A stretch of DNA of 64,000 nucleotides. It comes from Rhodocyclales bacterium (GTDB lineage: Bacteria > Pseudomonadota > Gammaproteobacteria > Burkholderiales > Rhodocyclaceae). Below the pieces are notes generated by a model. That model did no database searches. It saw only the letters and a list, made by a program, of their open reading frames with translations, and was not told where the DNA came from. Below, piece by piece: positions 7,976 through 17,551 of the stretch. The stretch covers positions 806,001 to 870,000 of the forward strand of contig JACRPA010000002.1 of NCBI GenBank assembly GCA_016214145.1. The letters run 5' to 3'. How positions within the stretch are numbered: position 1 is the stretch's first letter; every line of letters begins with the position of its first letter. A program made the position numbers and the translations under genes.

Positions 7976-8827
7976 ATGCTGCAACGCCCGCTCCCAACCC
8001 TCGAGTCCTGGGTGAACTACCTCAGCCAGGCCGACATTCCCGTACTGAAACGAACGGCGCGGGAATTGGCGCGCCTGCGCGAAAACGAGGATAACGTCAC
8101 CGGCCGGCAGGTCGCGGGCATCATCCTCCAGGATCCGCTGATGACCCTGCGCGTGCTCGCCTACATCGAGGCGACGCGGCGCAAGAGCCAGACGGCCGAC
8201 ATCACCACCATCGATCGCGCCGTCATGATGATCGGCATCACGCCATTCTTCGCCAGGTTCGACGGCCTGCCGCTGGTCGAGGACAACCTGAAAACCCAGC
8301 CGCAGGCCCTCATCGGCCTGCTGCGCGTAATCGCCCGCGCGCGGCAGGCCTCGATGTTCGCGCGCGACTGGGCGGTGCAGCGCCACGACCTCGACATCGA
8401 TGAAGTCACCATAGCCGCCCTGCTGCACGACAGCGCGGAAATCCTGCTCTGGTGCTTCGCGCCGACCCTGATGCTCGACATCCGCGCCCTGCAGGCGGAA
8501 AACCCGGGCATGCGCAGCGCCGCCGCGCAGCAGGCCGTGCTCGGCATCCGCGGCACCGAGCTGCAACTGGCGCTGGCCCGAGCATGGCATCTGCCGGAGC
8601 TTCTCCTCAGCCTGATGGACGACGCCCATGCCGAGCATCCGCGCGTGCGCAACGTCATCCACGCTGTTAACCTGGCACGGCACTCGGCCAACGGCTGGAA
8701 CGATCCGGCCATTCCCGACGACATCACCGAAATCAGCAAGCTGCTCGGCATCTCCGGATCGTCCCTGATGGAGCGGCTGCGCCGACTGGCGGATATTCCC
8801 CCAGCCGAGGACGAAGCCAAGCCATAA
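7976..8827 (+). CDS. HDOD-domain protein
   Basis: Protein of 283 residues from ATG 7976; an in-frame TTG at 7955 would add seven residues, and neither has a clear Shine-Dalgarno. The body is an HDOD domain, a catalytically degenerate relative of HD phosphohydrolases found in signalling proteins. It shows the VAGIILQDPLMTLRVLAYIE, ITTIDRAVMMIG and LLHDSAEILL segments typical of the family. No output domain is attached. Bacterial HDOD proteins often act in c-di-GMP or stress signalling, but the partner cannot be named from this sequence. It is followed 62 nt later by lemA. Confidence 0.8.
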   Translation: MLQRPLPTLESWVNYLSQADIPVLKRTARELARLRENEDNVTGRQVAGIILQDPLMTLRVLAYIEATRRKSQTADITTIDRAVMMIGITPFFARFDGLPLVEDNLKTQPQALIGLLRVIARARQASMFARDWAVQRHDLDIDEVTIAALLHDSAEILLWCFAPTLMLDIRALQAENPGMRSAAAQQAVLGIRGTELQLALARAWHLPELLLSLMDDAHAEHPRVRNVIHAVNLARHSANGWNDPAIPDDITEISKLLGISGSSLMERLRRLADIPPAEDEAKP

Positions 8828-8889
8828 CACTCCAACCCGTCTCAGTCGTTTAGAATAAACGCAGGCTGTCCAAAACAGAGGGAGGAATC

Positions 8890-9462
8890 ATGGGCATCGT
8901 TTCGCTGGTGGTGCTGGGCATCATCGTCGTCGCCGTGGTGTATGGCGTGATGATCTACAACGGGCTGGTGCAGGTGAAGCACGCCGTCGCCAAGGCCTGG
9001 GCCAACATCGACGTGCTGCTCAAGCAGCGCCACGACGAGCTGCCCAAGCTGGTCGAGACCTGCAAGCAGTACAAGCAATTCGAGCAGGAAACCCTGCAGC
9101 GCGTGGTCGAGGCCCGCTCCCGCGTGCAGACGGCGCGCGAGAGCCAGAACATCCCGGCGCTGGGCCAGGCCGAGGGCGCGCTGCGCATGGGTCTCGGCCA
9201 GATCTTCGCCGTTGCCGAAGCCTACCCCGAGCTGAAGGCCAACGAGAGCTTCATGCAGCTGCAGGGCCGCATCACCGCCCTGGAGAACGGCATCGCCGAC
9301 CGCCGCGAGCTGTACAACGAGGCGGTCAACATCAACAACGTGCGCATCGAGCAGTTCCCCGACTCCGTCATCGCCGGCATGTTCCGCTTCGGGGAAAAGC
9401 CCCTGCTCGAATTCGCCAGCGCGGAAAAGGCCGACGTCGACATGAAGACCCTGTTCAGCTGA
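8890..9462 (+). CDS. lemA: LemA-family membrane protein
   Basis: Membrane-anchored protein of 190 residues. One N-terminal transmembrane segment (about residues 4-23) is followed by the LemA helical domain with VKHAVAKAWANIDVLLKQRHDELPKLV and YNEAVNINNVRIEQFPDSVIA. GAGGGAGG gives a strong ribosome binding site. The domain faces outside in related proteins. The molecular function of LemA is unsettled. It is 13 nt upstream of the GIDE-type gene and likely in an operon with it. Confidence 0.9.
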   Translation: MGIVSLVVLGIIVVAVVYGVMIYNGLVQVKHAVAKAWANIDVLLKQRHDELPKLVETCKQYKQFEQETLQRVVEARSRVQTARESQNIPALGQAEGALRMGLGQIFAVAEAYPELKANESFMQLQGRITALENGIADRRELYNEAVNINNVRIEQFPDSVIAGMFRFGEKPLLEFASAEKADVDMKTLFS

Positions 9463-9475
9463 ACAGGGCATTGCA

Positions 9476-10378
9476 ATGCTCGTCTCCCTGCGCCGGGGGT
9501 ACGGCGATCTCGTCACCTCCGGCGGCCAGCTCATCCTGCTCCTCATCGGCTTCAAGACCGAGTCGAGCCTCGGCATGTTCGTCTGCGTGGCGCTGATGGC
9601 GCCGCTCAGCCTCATCGCCTGGACCTCCGCCTATCGCCGCGCCCGCGCCGTCGACGACACGCCGACCTCCAAGGTCGCCTCGGCGGCGCAGGGCTACTCC
9701 GAACTGATCGGCACCGGCAGGCCGCTCGCCGGCGCGCCGCTGATGAGCCCGCTCTCCCACCTGCCCTGCCTGTGGTTCCGCTACACGGTCGAGCGCAAGG
9801 ACAGCGACAACAAGTGGGTGACCGAGGACAAGGGCGAGAGCGACGCCTCCTTCATCCTCGAGGACGGCACCGGGGAGTGCGTGGTCTACCCGGAAGGCGC
9901 CGAGATGCTCATCACCAAAAAGGACTCCTGGACCCAGGGCGACCGCCGCTACACCGAATGGCTGCTGATCGAGCGCCAGAAAGTCTACGCCCTCGGCCAG
10001 TTCGCCACGCGCGGCAGCGTCAACCTCGACCTCGATGTCGCCGAGGACGTCAAGCTGCTGCTCGCCGAGTGGAAGACGCGGACGGCTGAACTGCTCGATC
10101 GCTTCGACCTCAACAAGGATGGCCAGCTCGACCTGAAGGAATGGGAACTCGCCCGGGCGCAGGCAAAGCGCGAGGTCGCCGCCAACCACCGCGAACTGCG
10201 CGCTTCAAGCGAGCTGCACGTCATGCATCTGCCGGAAGACGGGCGCCTCTATCTCATTTCGGACATGGAACCGGACAGCCTCGCCAGAAAATACCGCTGG
10301 TGGTCGTGGTTCCACATCGCGATCTTCTTCGGCGCGCTGATCGCCCTGCCGATCCTCTGGCGCCTGCCGCCGTCCTGA
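9476..10378 (+). CDS. GIDE-type membrane protein with a canonical EF-hand
   Basis: Protein of 300 residues. Two hydrophobic segments lie near the N-terminus (about 17-26 and 33-50) and one at the C-terminus (about 276-296). The centre (about 75-205) resembles the GIDE/BAM domain found in mitochondrial MUL1-like E3 ligases and in bacterial partners of LemA, including PCLWFRYTVERK and GECVVYPEGAEM. There is no RING finger. Residues 211-222 form a perfect 12-residue calcium-binding EF-hand loop with Asp211, Asn213, Asp215, Gly216, Asp219 and Glu222. It follows lemA by 13 nt, so the pair probably works together at the membrane, perhaps under calcium control. The EF-hand is visible directly; the role is inference. 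Confidence 0.72.
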   Translation: MLVSLRRGYGDLVTSGGQLILLLIGFKTESSLGMFVCVALMAPLSLIAWTSAYRRARAVDDTPTSKVASAAQGYSELIGTGRPLAGAPLMSPLSHLPCLWFRYTVERKDSDNKWVTEDKGESDASFILEDGTGECVVYPEGAEMLITKKDSWTQGDRRYTEWLLIERQKVYALGQFATRGSVNLDLDVAEDVKLLLAEWKTRTAELLDRFDLNKDGQLDLKEWELARAQAKREVAANHRELRASSELHVMHLPEDGRLYLISDMEPDSLARKYRWWSWFHIAIFFGALIALPILWRLPPS

Positions 10379-10390
10379 GGAGACTGACTT

Positions 10391-10473
10391 TGCAGGTCGG
10401 CCTTCAGGCCGACGCCGGCGGTCAATGTCCCACAGGGATTTCCTTCGGTCATCGGGCTGAAGCCCGACCTACA
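10391..10473. repeat. Pair of REP-like palindromes
   Basis: Two palindromes with CTTCAG/CTGAAG centres, at 10396-10413 (GTCGGCCTTCAGGCCGAC) and 10452-10467 (TCGGGCTGAAGCCCGA), lie in inverted orientation with flanking GCAGGTC/GACCTACA. This is the usual form of a REP/BIME element between convergent genes, and it may also stop transcription. Confidence 0.7.
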
Positions 10474-10477
10474 CAGA

Positions 10478-12385
<1,908 letters not shown>

Positions 12386-12388
12386 CGG

Positions 12389-12919
12389 CTATGGCTTGGT
12401 CAGCCGCTTCAGATCGGCGATGATCTCGGCGGAGTGGCGGGAGGTATCGACGTTCAGGTAGGCCTTGGCGATGCGGCCCTGCGGGCCGATGAGGAAGGTG
12501 TAGCGTTTGGCGAACTTCGCCACGACAAGGTTCGTCACCGCGCCGTAGCTCGCCGCCACCTTCGCGTCGGTGTCCGCCAGCAGCGGAAACGGCAGGCTGT
12601 GCTTCTTCGCGAAGGCGGCATGCGAGGCGGTATCGTCCAGGCTCACGCCGACCACCTGTGCCCCCAGCAGCGTCAGCGCCGCCTGGTCGTCGCGGAAGGT
12701 GCACGCCTCCTCGGTGCAGCCCGGCGTGTCGTCCTTCGGATAGAAGTACAGCACCACCCACTTGCCGCGGAAGTCCGCCAGGCGCACCGTGCGGCCGGCC
12801 TGGTCCGGCAGGGAGAACTCAGGCGCCGGCGAGCCGACGGCCGGCACCCCCGCCGCGACGGCGCAGGCCATCCAGAGCGGGGCGAAGCAGGCGAATAGTG
12901 CGGCAAGGATGCGATTCAT
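12389..12919 (-). CDS. Exported Bcp-type peroxiredoxin
   Basis: Thiol peroxidase of the AhpC/TSA fold, bacterioferritin-comigratory subclass. I start at ATG 12919 because MNRILAALFACFAPLW... is a clear signal peptide ending near AVAA; upstream in-frame starts would bury it. The peroxidatic cysteine is in DDTPGCTEEACTF (Cys68), with a possible resolving cysteine five residues later (Cys73), the Bcp arrangement. Length is 176 residues. Most Bcp proteins are cytoplasmic, so a predicted periplasmic version is notable. Thioredoxin-like recycling would have to occur in the periplasm. The stop lies 3 nt before uup starts. Confidence 0.87.
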   Translation of the reverse strand: MNRILAALFACFAPLWMACAVAAGVPAVGSPAPEFSLPDQAGRTVRLADFRGKWVVLYFYPKDDTPGCTEEACTFRDDQAALTLLGAQVVGVSLDDTASHAAFAKKHSLPFPLLADTDAKVAASYGAVTNLVVAKFAKRYTFLIGPQGRIAKAYLNVDTSRHSAEIIADLKRLTKP

Positions 12920-13011
12920 GGTGATGGCCAGGGAAGAGGGCGGAACGGAGGCCGGCAGCGGCACAACGCGATGGCGGGATTATAGCGGAGCGGCTAAAAT
13001 ACGCGCCCGCT

Positions 13012-13086
13012 CTCCTCGTAGTTCAATGGATAGAACGGCCGCCTCCTAAGCGGCAGATACAGGTTCGATTCCTGTCGAGGGGACCA
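13012..13086 (+). tRNA. tRNA-Arg (anticodon CCU)
   Basis: 75-nt cloverleaf. The acceptor CTCCTCG pairs with CGAGGGG (one wobble), then the A discriminator and encoded CCA. The anticodon loop CTCCTAA sits on a CCGC/GCGG stem, and the T-arm is ACAGG-TTCGATT-CCTGT. It decodes AGG. Confidence 0.95.
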
Positions 13087-13115
13087 GGAAAGAACCGGAG
13101 CAGGCCATCCTTCAT

Positions 13116-14708
13116 TCAGGCCGACTGGAGGGATGACAGGAGCGGGCCGAGATGCGATTCGTAGCGCCGCCAGCGGCCGATCGATGAACTGTATAGCGGC
13201 TGCTTCACCTGCCAGCGGCTGGGCGTCTGAACCACTCTGCGGGTCTGATGGTAGGCGAGGCAGGCTGGATACCAATCGAGACCGAGGTGGCGAATCATGC
13301 GACGGCTCACCCCTTCGAGGTCGCCAACCAGTTCTTCGTAACGCACGCTGATCATCTGTGCCGGCACCAGGTTTTCCCAGTGTTTCATCAGGCGCTCGTA
13401 ACAACGGTAATACCTCCCCAACAGGGCAAGGTCCCGGCTGTAGCTGTGCGTATCCGAGAAATAATGGGTATATAGCGAAACGCAGACGTCAAGCGGATCC
13501 CGCATGCAATGAATGATGCAGGCCCGGGGAAACATCATCGCAATCCAGCCGACAACAAGAAAGTTGTGCGGCATCTTGTCGATCGCGCGCAGCGCAGTGC
13601 CGGCGCGCACGTCGGTGGCTGCCAGGTAGGTCTTCGCGAGCCGGCGAACATCTGCCGCCATGAGGCCGCTCAACTTCTCGATGCCAGGCAGCCTCGCGGC
13701 CGGCATGCCGGTCGCGGACAGAAGGGTTTCCTCGACGAGGTTCAGTTCTCCAAGCCCAACGACTGCGGGATGGCTGGCCAGTATCTGCTCGACGAGCGAA
13801 GTGCCTGAACGCGGCAAGCCGACGATGAAGACGGGGCGTTCCGTGGCGACGCCATGATCTCGGCGCTCCGCCAGGAAGCGGGGGGTGAAGAGGGTAATGC
13901 TGGCCTCTACGAAGGCCTCGTGGGCCTCAATGTCGAAGCGAGCCGGCTTGGAGGCGTTGGCCTGCCGGAAAGCGTCGAAGGCCTCGTCGTAACGCCCCTG
14001 ATCGTCGAATATCTTTCCCCTGGCGCGATATGCGACCGCACGCTGACGGGTCGACAGCCCGGGCTGGGAAAGCGCCGCGTCGACGATATCCAGATCATGC
14101 TCTTCCGCGGTTGCCCTGTGGCAGGTGACAAGCCCATCCAGCGCCCGAGCATCGTCCGGGCGGACCGCCAGCACCTTGCGGAACAGGCTGCGCGCCGCGC
14201 CGCCATCCCCGATGGCGAGCAGCGTCAATGCGCGCTCGAGATCGACGTCTACGCTGACTGCGCGCTCCTCGGGCTTCAGATTCGCTCCCAGGTTTCCCAG
14301 CAGGGCGAGCGCCCGGTCAGCGTCGCCGAGATCGCGATACGCGCGCGCCAGGTTCAGTTGCGCCGGGCGCAGCGTCGGGGCCCGTTCCAGTGCCCTGCGC
14401 AAATGCGGCAGCGCAGCCGCTGGATCGCCGAACAGGATCAGGCTGTTGGCCAGATCGTTTCGAAAACCCGGTTCACCGGGCGCCGCTCTGACCGCACGCC
14501 GATGATGCTCTATCGCCAGTCGATGCTGGTCGTTCGATATTGCAAGATTGCCCAGGGCATTGTGGGCCAGTGCATTGCCAGCATCGAATGTCAGGATCGT
14601 GCGCAGGCAGTACTCTGCCCCGCCGGGATCGTTGCGTGCCCTGCATTCCGCTGCCCTTGCAAAAAGCGCTGCGGCCTGGCCACCTCGATATCCGGTTGTT
14701 GAAACCAT
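13116..14708 (-). CDS. TPR-repeat sulfotransferase
   Basis: Protein of 530 residues. The first ~250 residues are tetratricopeptide-like helical repeats (for example ALAHNALGNLAISNDQHRLA and RPAQLNLARAYRDLGDADRA). The C-terminal half is a sulfotransferase domain with the PAPS-binding loop VGLPRSGTSLVEQIL near residue 295 and a later IHCMRDPLDVCVSLY segment matching the 3'-phosphate-binding motif. Bacterial proteins of this type are thought to sulfate peptides or polysaccharides. The acceptor is unknown here. It sits between tRNA-Arg and an outer-membrane protein, in a stretch that looks more variable than its surroundings. Confidence 0.83.
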   Translation of the reverse strand: MVSTTGYRGGQAAALFARAAECRARNDPGGAEYCLRTILTFDAGNALAHNALGNLAISNDQHRLAIEHHRRAVRAAPGEPGFRNDLANSLILFGDPAAALPHLRRALERAPTLRPAQLNLARAYRDLGDADRALALLGNLGANLKPEERAVSVDVDLERALTLLAIGDGGAARSLFRKVLAVRPDDARALDGLVTCHRATAEEHDLDIVDAALSQPGLSTRQRAVAYRARGKIFDDQGRYDEAFDAFRQANASKPARFDIEAHEAFVEASITLFTPRFLAERRDHGVATERPVFIVGLPRSGTSLVEQILASHPAVVGLGELNLVEETLLSATGMPAARLPGIEKLSGLMAADVRRLAKTYLAATDVRAGTALRAIDKMPHNFLVVGWIAMMFPRACIIHCMRDPLDVCVSLYTHYFSDTHSYSRDLALLGRYYRCYERLMKHWENLVPAQMISVRYEELVGDLEGVSRRMIRHLGLDWYPACLAYHQTRRVVQTPSRWQVKQPLYSSSIGRWRRYESHLGPLLSSLQSA

Positions 14709-14718
14709 ACAGAGCGGA

Positions 14719-14745
14719 AATGAAAGAGGGGCAGCGAACTGCCCC
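14719..14745 (-). terminator. Terminator after the outer-membrane beta-barrel gene
   Basis: Read on the minus strand, GGGGCAG and CTGCCCC pair around a TTCG tetraloop and are followed by TCTTTCATTT. It separates the barrel gene from the sulfotransferase. Confidence 0.75.
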
Positions 14746-14788
14746 TTCCCGAAAACAGGCCCGGCCTCGACGCCAGCCGGAAGGCCTG

Positions 14789-15487
14789 TCAGAATCTCCA
14801 GGTCAACCCTAGCTGAAGCGTCTGGGTCTTGAAGTCCTCGGACGACAGATGGAATCCGTTGATCTTGGACTTCAGCTTGATGTCATTGACCTTCTTCCAG
14901 CGGTAGCCCAAGTCGAGGTCGAGGTTGTTGGTCAGCTGGAAGCCTAGCCCCGCACCGAGCTGGTAGGCGAAACCTCTGTCATCGCCGCCGAACTGATTGC
15001 CGGCACCATTCGTGATCTTCAAATTCCCGTCCACCCAGCCGTAGCCGATCCCGCCACCGATATACGGCTTGACGGCACCCAGCTTGGTGCCCAGCCAGAC
15101 ATTCGCCATGAGCGTCTGAGTGGTCACGTCACCGTTGGGATTCCGCCCGATGAAACCCGGGGGATCCGCATGGTAACTATTGCCGAAATCGGTATTGCTA
15201 TAGGCGTACTCGCCTTCGACACGAAAGTACTCGTTTATCCTGTAGCCCACCGCTGCGCCGACAGAATAGCCATTATCGAGCGAGGCCTTGTAGGGAAACC
15301 TGGCGCCCGTCGTGTTGTTGATGAAATCGAACTGGTAATCGTTCGGCTGGGTGTAGCCTGCAAAGCCCGTCACGTACCAAGGGCTGTTGGGCCCGGCCGC
15401 AAAGGCAGGCTCCGCGCCCAGCAGACCGGACATGAGCGCGATGGCGGAGCATGAGGTTGCCAGCGATCGCGGCATTTTATTTGTCAT
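14789..15487 (-). CDS. Outer-membrane beta-barrel protein (opacity-like)
   Basis: Secreted protein of 232 residues with a signal peptide ending near PAFA (about residue 30). The mature chain alternates hydrophobic and polar residues in strand-like blocks rich in Tyr/Gly (WYVTGFAGYTQ, YSVGAAVGYRINEYFRVEGEYAYS, KPYIGGGIGYGWVDG, LDLDLGYRWKKVNDI). It ends in WRF, the C-terminal phenylalanine signal for BAM-mediated insertion. The pattern fits a small eight-stranded barrel. An AT-rich upstream region with a clear promoter and a GGGGGAGG ribosome site suggests strong expression. Confidence 0.87.
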   Translation of the reverse strand: MTNKMPRSLATSCSAIALMSGLLGAEPAFAAGPNSPWYVTGFAGYTQPNDYQFDFINNTTGARFPYKASLDNGYSVGAAVGYRINEYFRVEGEYAYSNTDFGNSYHADPPGFIGRNPNGDVTTQTLMANVWLGTKLGAVKPYIGGGIGYGWVDGNLKITNGAGNQFGGDDRGFAYQLGAGLGFQLTNNLDLDLGYRWKKVNDIKLKSKINGFHLSSEDFKTQTLQLGLTWRF

Positions 15488-15525
15488 ATTACCTCCCCCT
15501 AATGAATAAAATTCATGGTTAAAGA

Positions 15526-15552
15526 ATATTACGCTACGCTTGACATTGTCAA
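15526..15552 (-). promoter_or_regulatory. Promoter of the beta-barrel gene
   Basis: On the minus strand TTGACA (15552-15547) precedes TAATAT (15531-15526) with a 15-nt spacer, or TATTCT with 18 nt. The -35 lies inside a 13-nt perfect palindrome TTGACATTGTCAA (15540-15552) that could be an operator. Confidence 0.55.
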
Positions 15553-15594
15553 TGAATTAATGCCGCAGCAGCGTCTCGGGGAACGCCCGGTGTC

Positions 15595-16260
15595 TTATTT
15601 CTGCCGCGGCGACATCTTCTGCTCGACGGCGAAGACCGCCGCCTCGACGCGCGAGGTGAGGTTGAGCTTGGAGAGGATGTGGCGCACGTGAAGCTTGACG
15701 GTGTCGTGCGAGATGGCGAGCGCTCGGGCGATGGCCTTGTTGGACTGGCCCTGCGCCAAGTGGTCGAGGATTTCGCGCTCTCGCGCCGTGAGCTGGGCGA
15801 GCAGGTTGTCGCGCGCGGCGTTCTTGCCGCCGCCTTGCAGGAGGTTGACCAGCTTGAGGGTCATGGCCGGCGCCACCACGGTCTCGCCGCGCACCGCACG
15901 CTGCAAGGCGTCGACGACGTCGTCGGGCTCCATGTCCTTGAGCAGATAGCCGCGCGCGCCGGCGCGCATGGCGTTGGCGAGATCGTCCTCGGCGTCGCTG
16001 ACGGTGAGGATCAGGGTCGGCTTGCTCCAGCCCCTGCCTTGCAGCTCGCGCAGCAGGGCGAGGCCGCCGTGCGGTGGCATGTTCAGGTCGAGCACCAGCA
16101 CGTCGGGCTGCGCCTCGTCGAGCAGGCGCGCCGCTTCGGCCGGGGCGCCGGTGGCGGCGGCGACGCGGATGTTGTCACGGCCGTCGAGGAGCTCGGCCAG
16201 GCCCTTGCGGAACAGGGTGTGGTCGTCGACCAGCATGACTTTGATGGAATCCTCGCTCAT
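15595..16260 (-). CDS. NarL-type response regulator
   Basis: Two-component response regulator of 221 residues. The receiver domain has the acidic pair Asp12-Asp13 and phospho-acceptor Asp58 in VLVLDLNMP, with the conserved Lys in YLLKDMEPDD. The C-terminal LuxR/NarL helix-turn-helix contains LTAREREILDHLAQGQSNKAIARALAISHDTVKLHVRHIL-type sequence. The start ATG (16260) overlaps the stop of the kinase gene by 4 nt. By similarity it may be NarL, the nitrate/nitrite regulator, but LuxR-family regulators are too similar for a firm name. Confidence 0.9.
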   Translation of the reverse strand: MSEDSIKVMLVDDHTLFRKGLAELLDGRDNIRVAAATGAPAEAARLLDEAQPDVLVLDLNMPPHGGLALLRELQGRGWSKPTLILTVSDAEDDLANAMRAGARGYLLKDMEPDDVVDALQRAVRGETVVAPAMTLKLVNLLQGGGKNAARDNLLAQLTAREREILDHLAQGQSNKAIARALAISHDTVKLHVRHILSKLNLTSRVEAAVFAVEQKMSPRQK

Positions 16261-17468
16261 GCCGCTTTCTCGGGCTGAATCGGCACGAGCAGGCGCAGGC
16301 GCGCGCCGCCCTGCGGCCGGTTGGCGATCTCGATGTTGCCGTTCAGGCGCTGGGCGCGCTCGCTCATGATGCTGATGCCGAAGTGGTGGCGCAGGTCGGG
16401 CTGGGCGCCCATGACGAAGACGCCGCGGCCGTCGTCCTCGACGGTGAAGGCGTACTGGCCGTCGACGACGTCGAGCGTGAGCCGCGCCTGCTTGGCGCCG
16501 GAATGGCGGGCGACGTTGGAGAGCGCCTCCTGCAGGATGTGGAACACCTGCACTTCCTGGTCGACCGTCAGGTTGAGGTCGGGGATGCGGTTCTCGAACT
16601 CGAGGCGGACGCCGGTGCGGTCGAAGTAGGCGGCGGCGTGCTCCTTCAGGGCGTGCTCGAGGCCGAGCGGGTCCATGCGGTTGCGGAACTGGGTGAGCAG
16701 CTCGCGCAGGCTGGCATAGGCTTCGTCGAGCGCCTGCTGGATGTCGCCGGAGTACTTGAGGGCCTTGCCGCTCTCGTACTGCAGGAGGGCCTCGCGCAGC
16801 AACTCGATGCGCATCTTCATGTAGGCCATGGTCTGCGCCAGCGAGTCGTGCACCTCGTTGGCCATCATCTGCCGCTCGCTCATCAGCGTCATGCGCAGGT
16901 TCTCGCGCATCAGGCGGGTGTTCTCGACGGCCATGGCGAGGTGCTCGCTGATCGAGCAGAAGAGCAGCGACACCTCCTCGGGGATCGGCCGGTCCTCGGT
17001 CATGTAGAGGTTGTAGGCGCCGAGCAGCCGTCCGTTGTGCTCGAGCGGCACCACGACCATCGAGCGGCACTCGCCGAAGAAAGGCTGGCCGGTGCGCGCC
17101 ACGCAGGGCTTGAGGTCGCGCGTCTGCTTGATCTCGTCGTTGCGCAGGGCGACGCCGCAGATGCCGCAGTCGATGTCGACCAGGCGTTCCTTCTCGACCA
17201 GTTCCGCAGGCAGGCCGAGCGAGGCGGCGAGCCGCAGGTGCTTGCCGTCGCCGGTGAGCACGCGCACGGCCCCGGCGGAAGCGCCGGAGAGGCGCACCAT
17301 CATGCCGAGGAAGCGATTGAGCAGCGGCTCAAGGTCGTATTCGGAGGCAAGCGACGTGGTGACCTCGGAGAGGACGCGCAGGGCCTGGATGCGGTTGGAC
17401 TCCTTGCCGCCCTCTTCCTTGCGCGGTTCGCCGTCAGCCTGCTGCAGCGTGGGGCTGCATTGCGTCAT
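16257..17468 (-). CDS. Soluble NarX-like sensor histidine kinase with GAF domain
   Basis: Histidine kinase of 403 residues without any transmembrane segment. A GAF domain spans about residues 35-185. It contains four cysteines, Cys101, Cys104, Cys122 and Cys134 (CGIC, KPC, GEC), reminiscent of the cysteine cluster in NarX. The HisKA_3 dimerisation helix has the phosphorylated His207 in NEVHDSLAQ, and a HATPase_c domain follows ([16 protein letters not shown]). It is translationally coupled to the NarL-type regulator by an ATGA overlap. The cysteine layout suggests a redox, metal or iron-sulfur sensor in the cytoplasm rather than a periplasmic nitrate sensor. That is inference. Confidence 0.88.
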   Translation of the reverse strand: MTQCSPTLQQADGEPRKEEGGKESNRIQALRVLSEVTTSLASEYDLEPLLNRFLGMMVRLSGASAGAVRVLTGDGKHLRLAASLGLPAELVEKERLVDIDCGICGVALRNDEIKQTRDLKPCVARTGQPFFGECRSMVVVPLEHNGRLLGAYNLYMTEDRPIPEEVSLLFCSISEHLAMAVENTRLMRENLRMTLMSERQMMANEVHDSLAQTMAYMKMRIELLREALLQYESGKALKYSGDIQQALDEAYASLRELLTQFRNRMDPLGLEHALKEHAAAYFDRTGVRLEFENRIPDLNLTVDQEVQVFHILQEALSNVARHSGAKQARLTLDVVDGQYAFTVEDDGRGVFVMGAQPDLRHHFGISIMSERAQRLNGNIEIANRPQGGARLRLLVPIQPEKAA

Positions 17469-17551
17469 GCCTCGTCTCCACCGTGTCCATCCGCTTGCCG
17501 CGGGTGTGAAGGGCCAATTTTACACGCCATCAGTATCCGCTTAAATACTGA

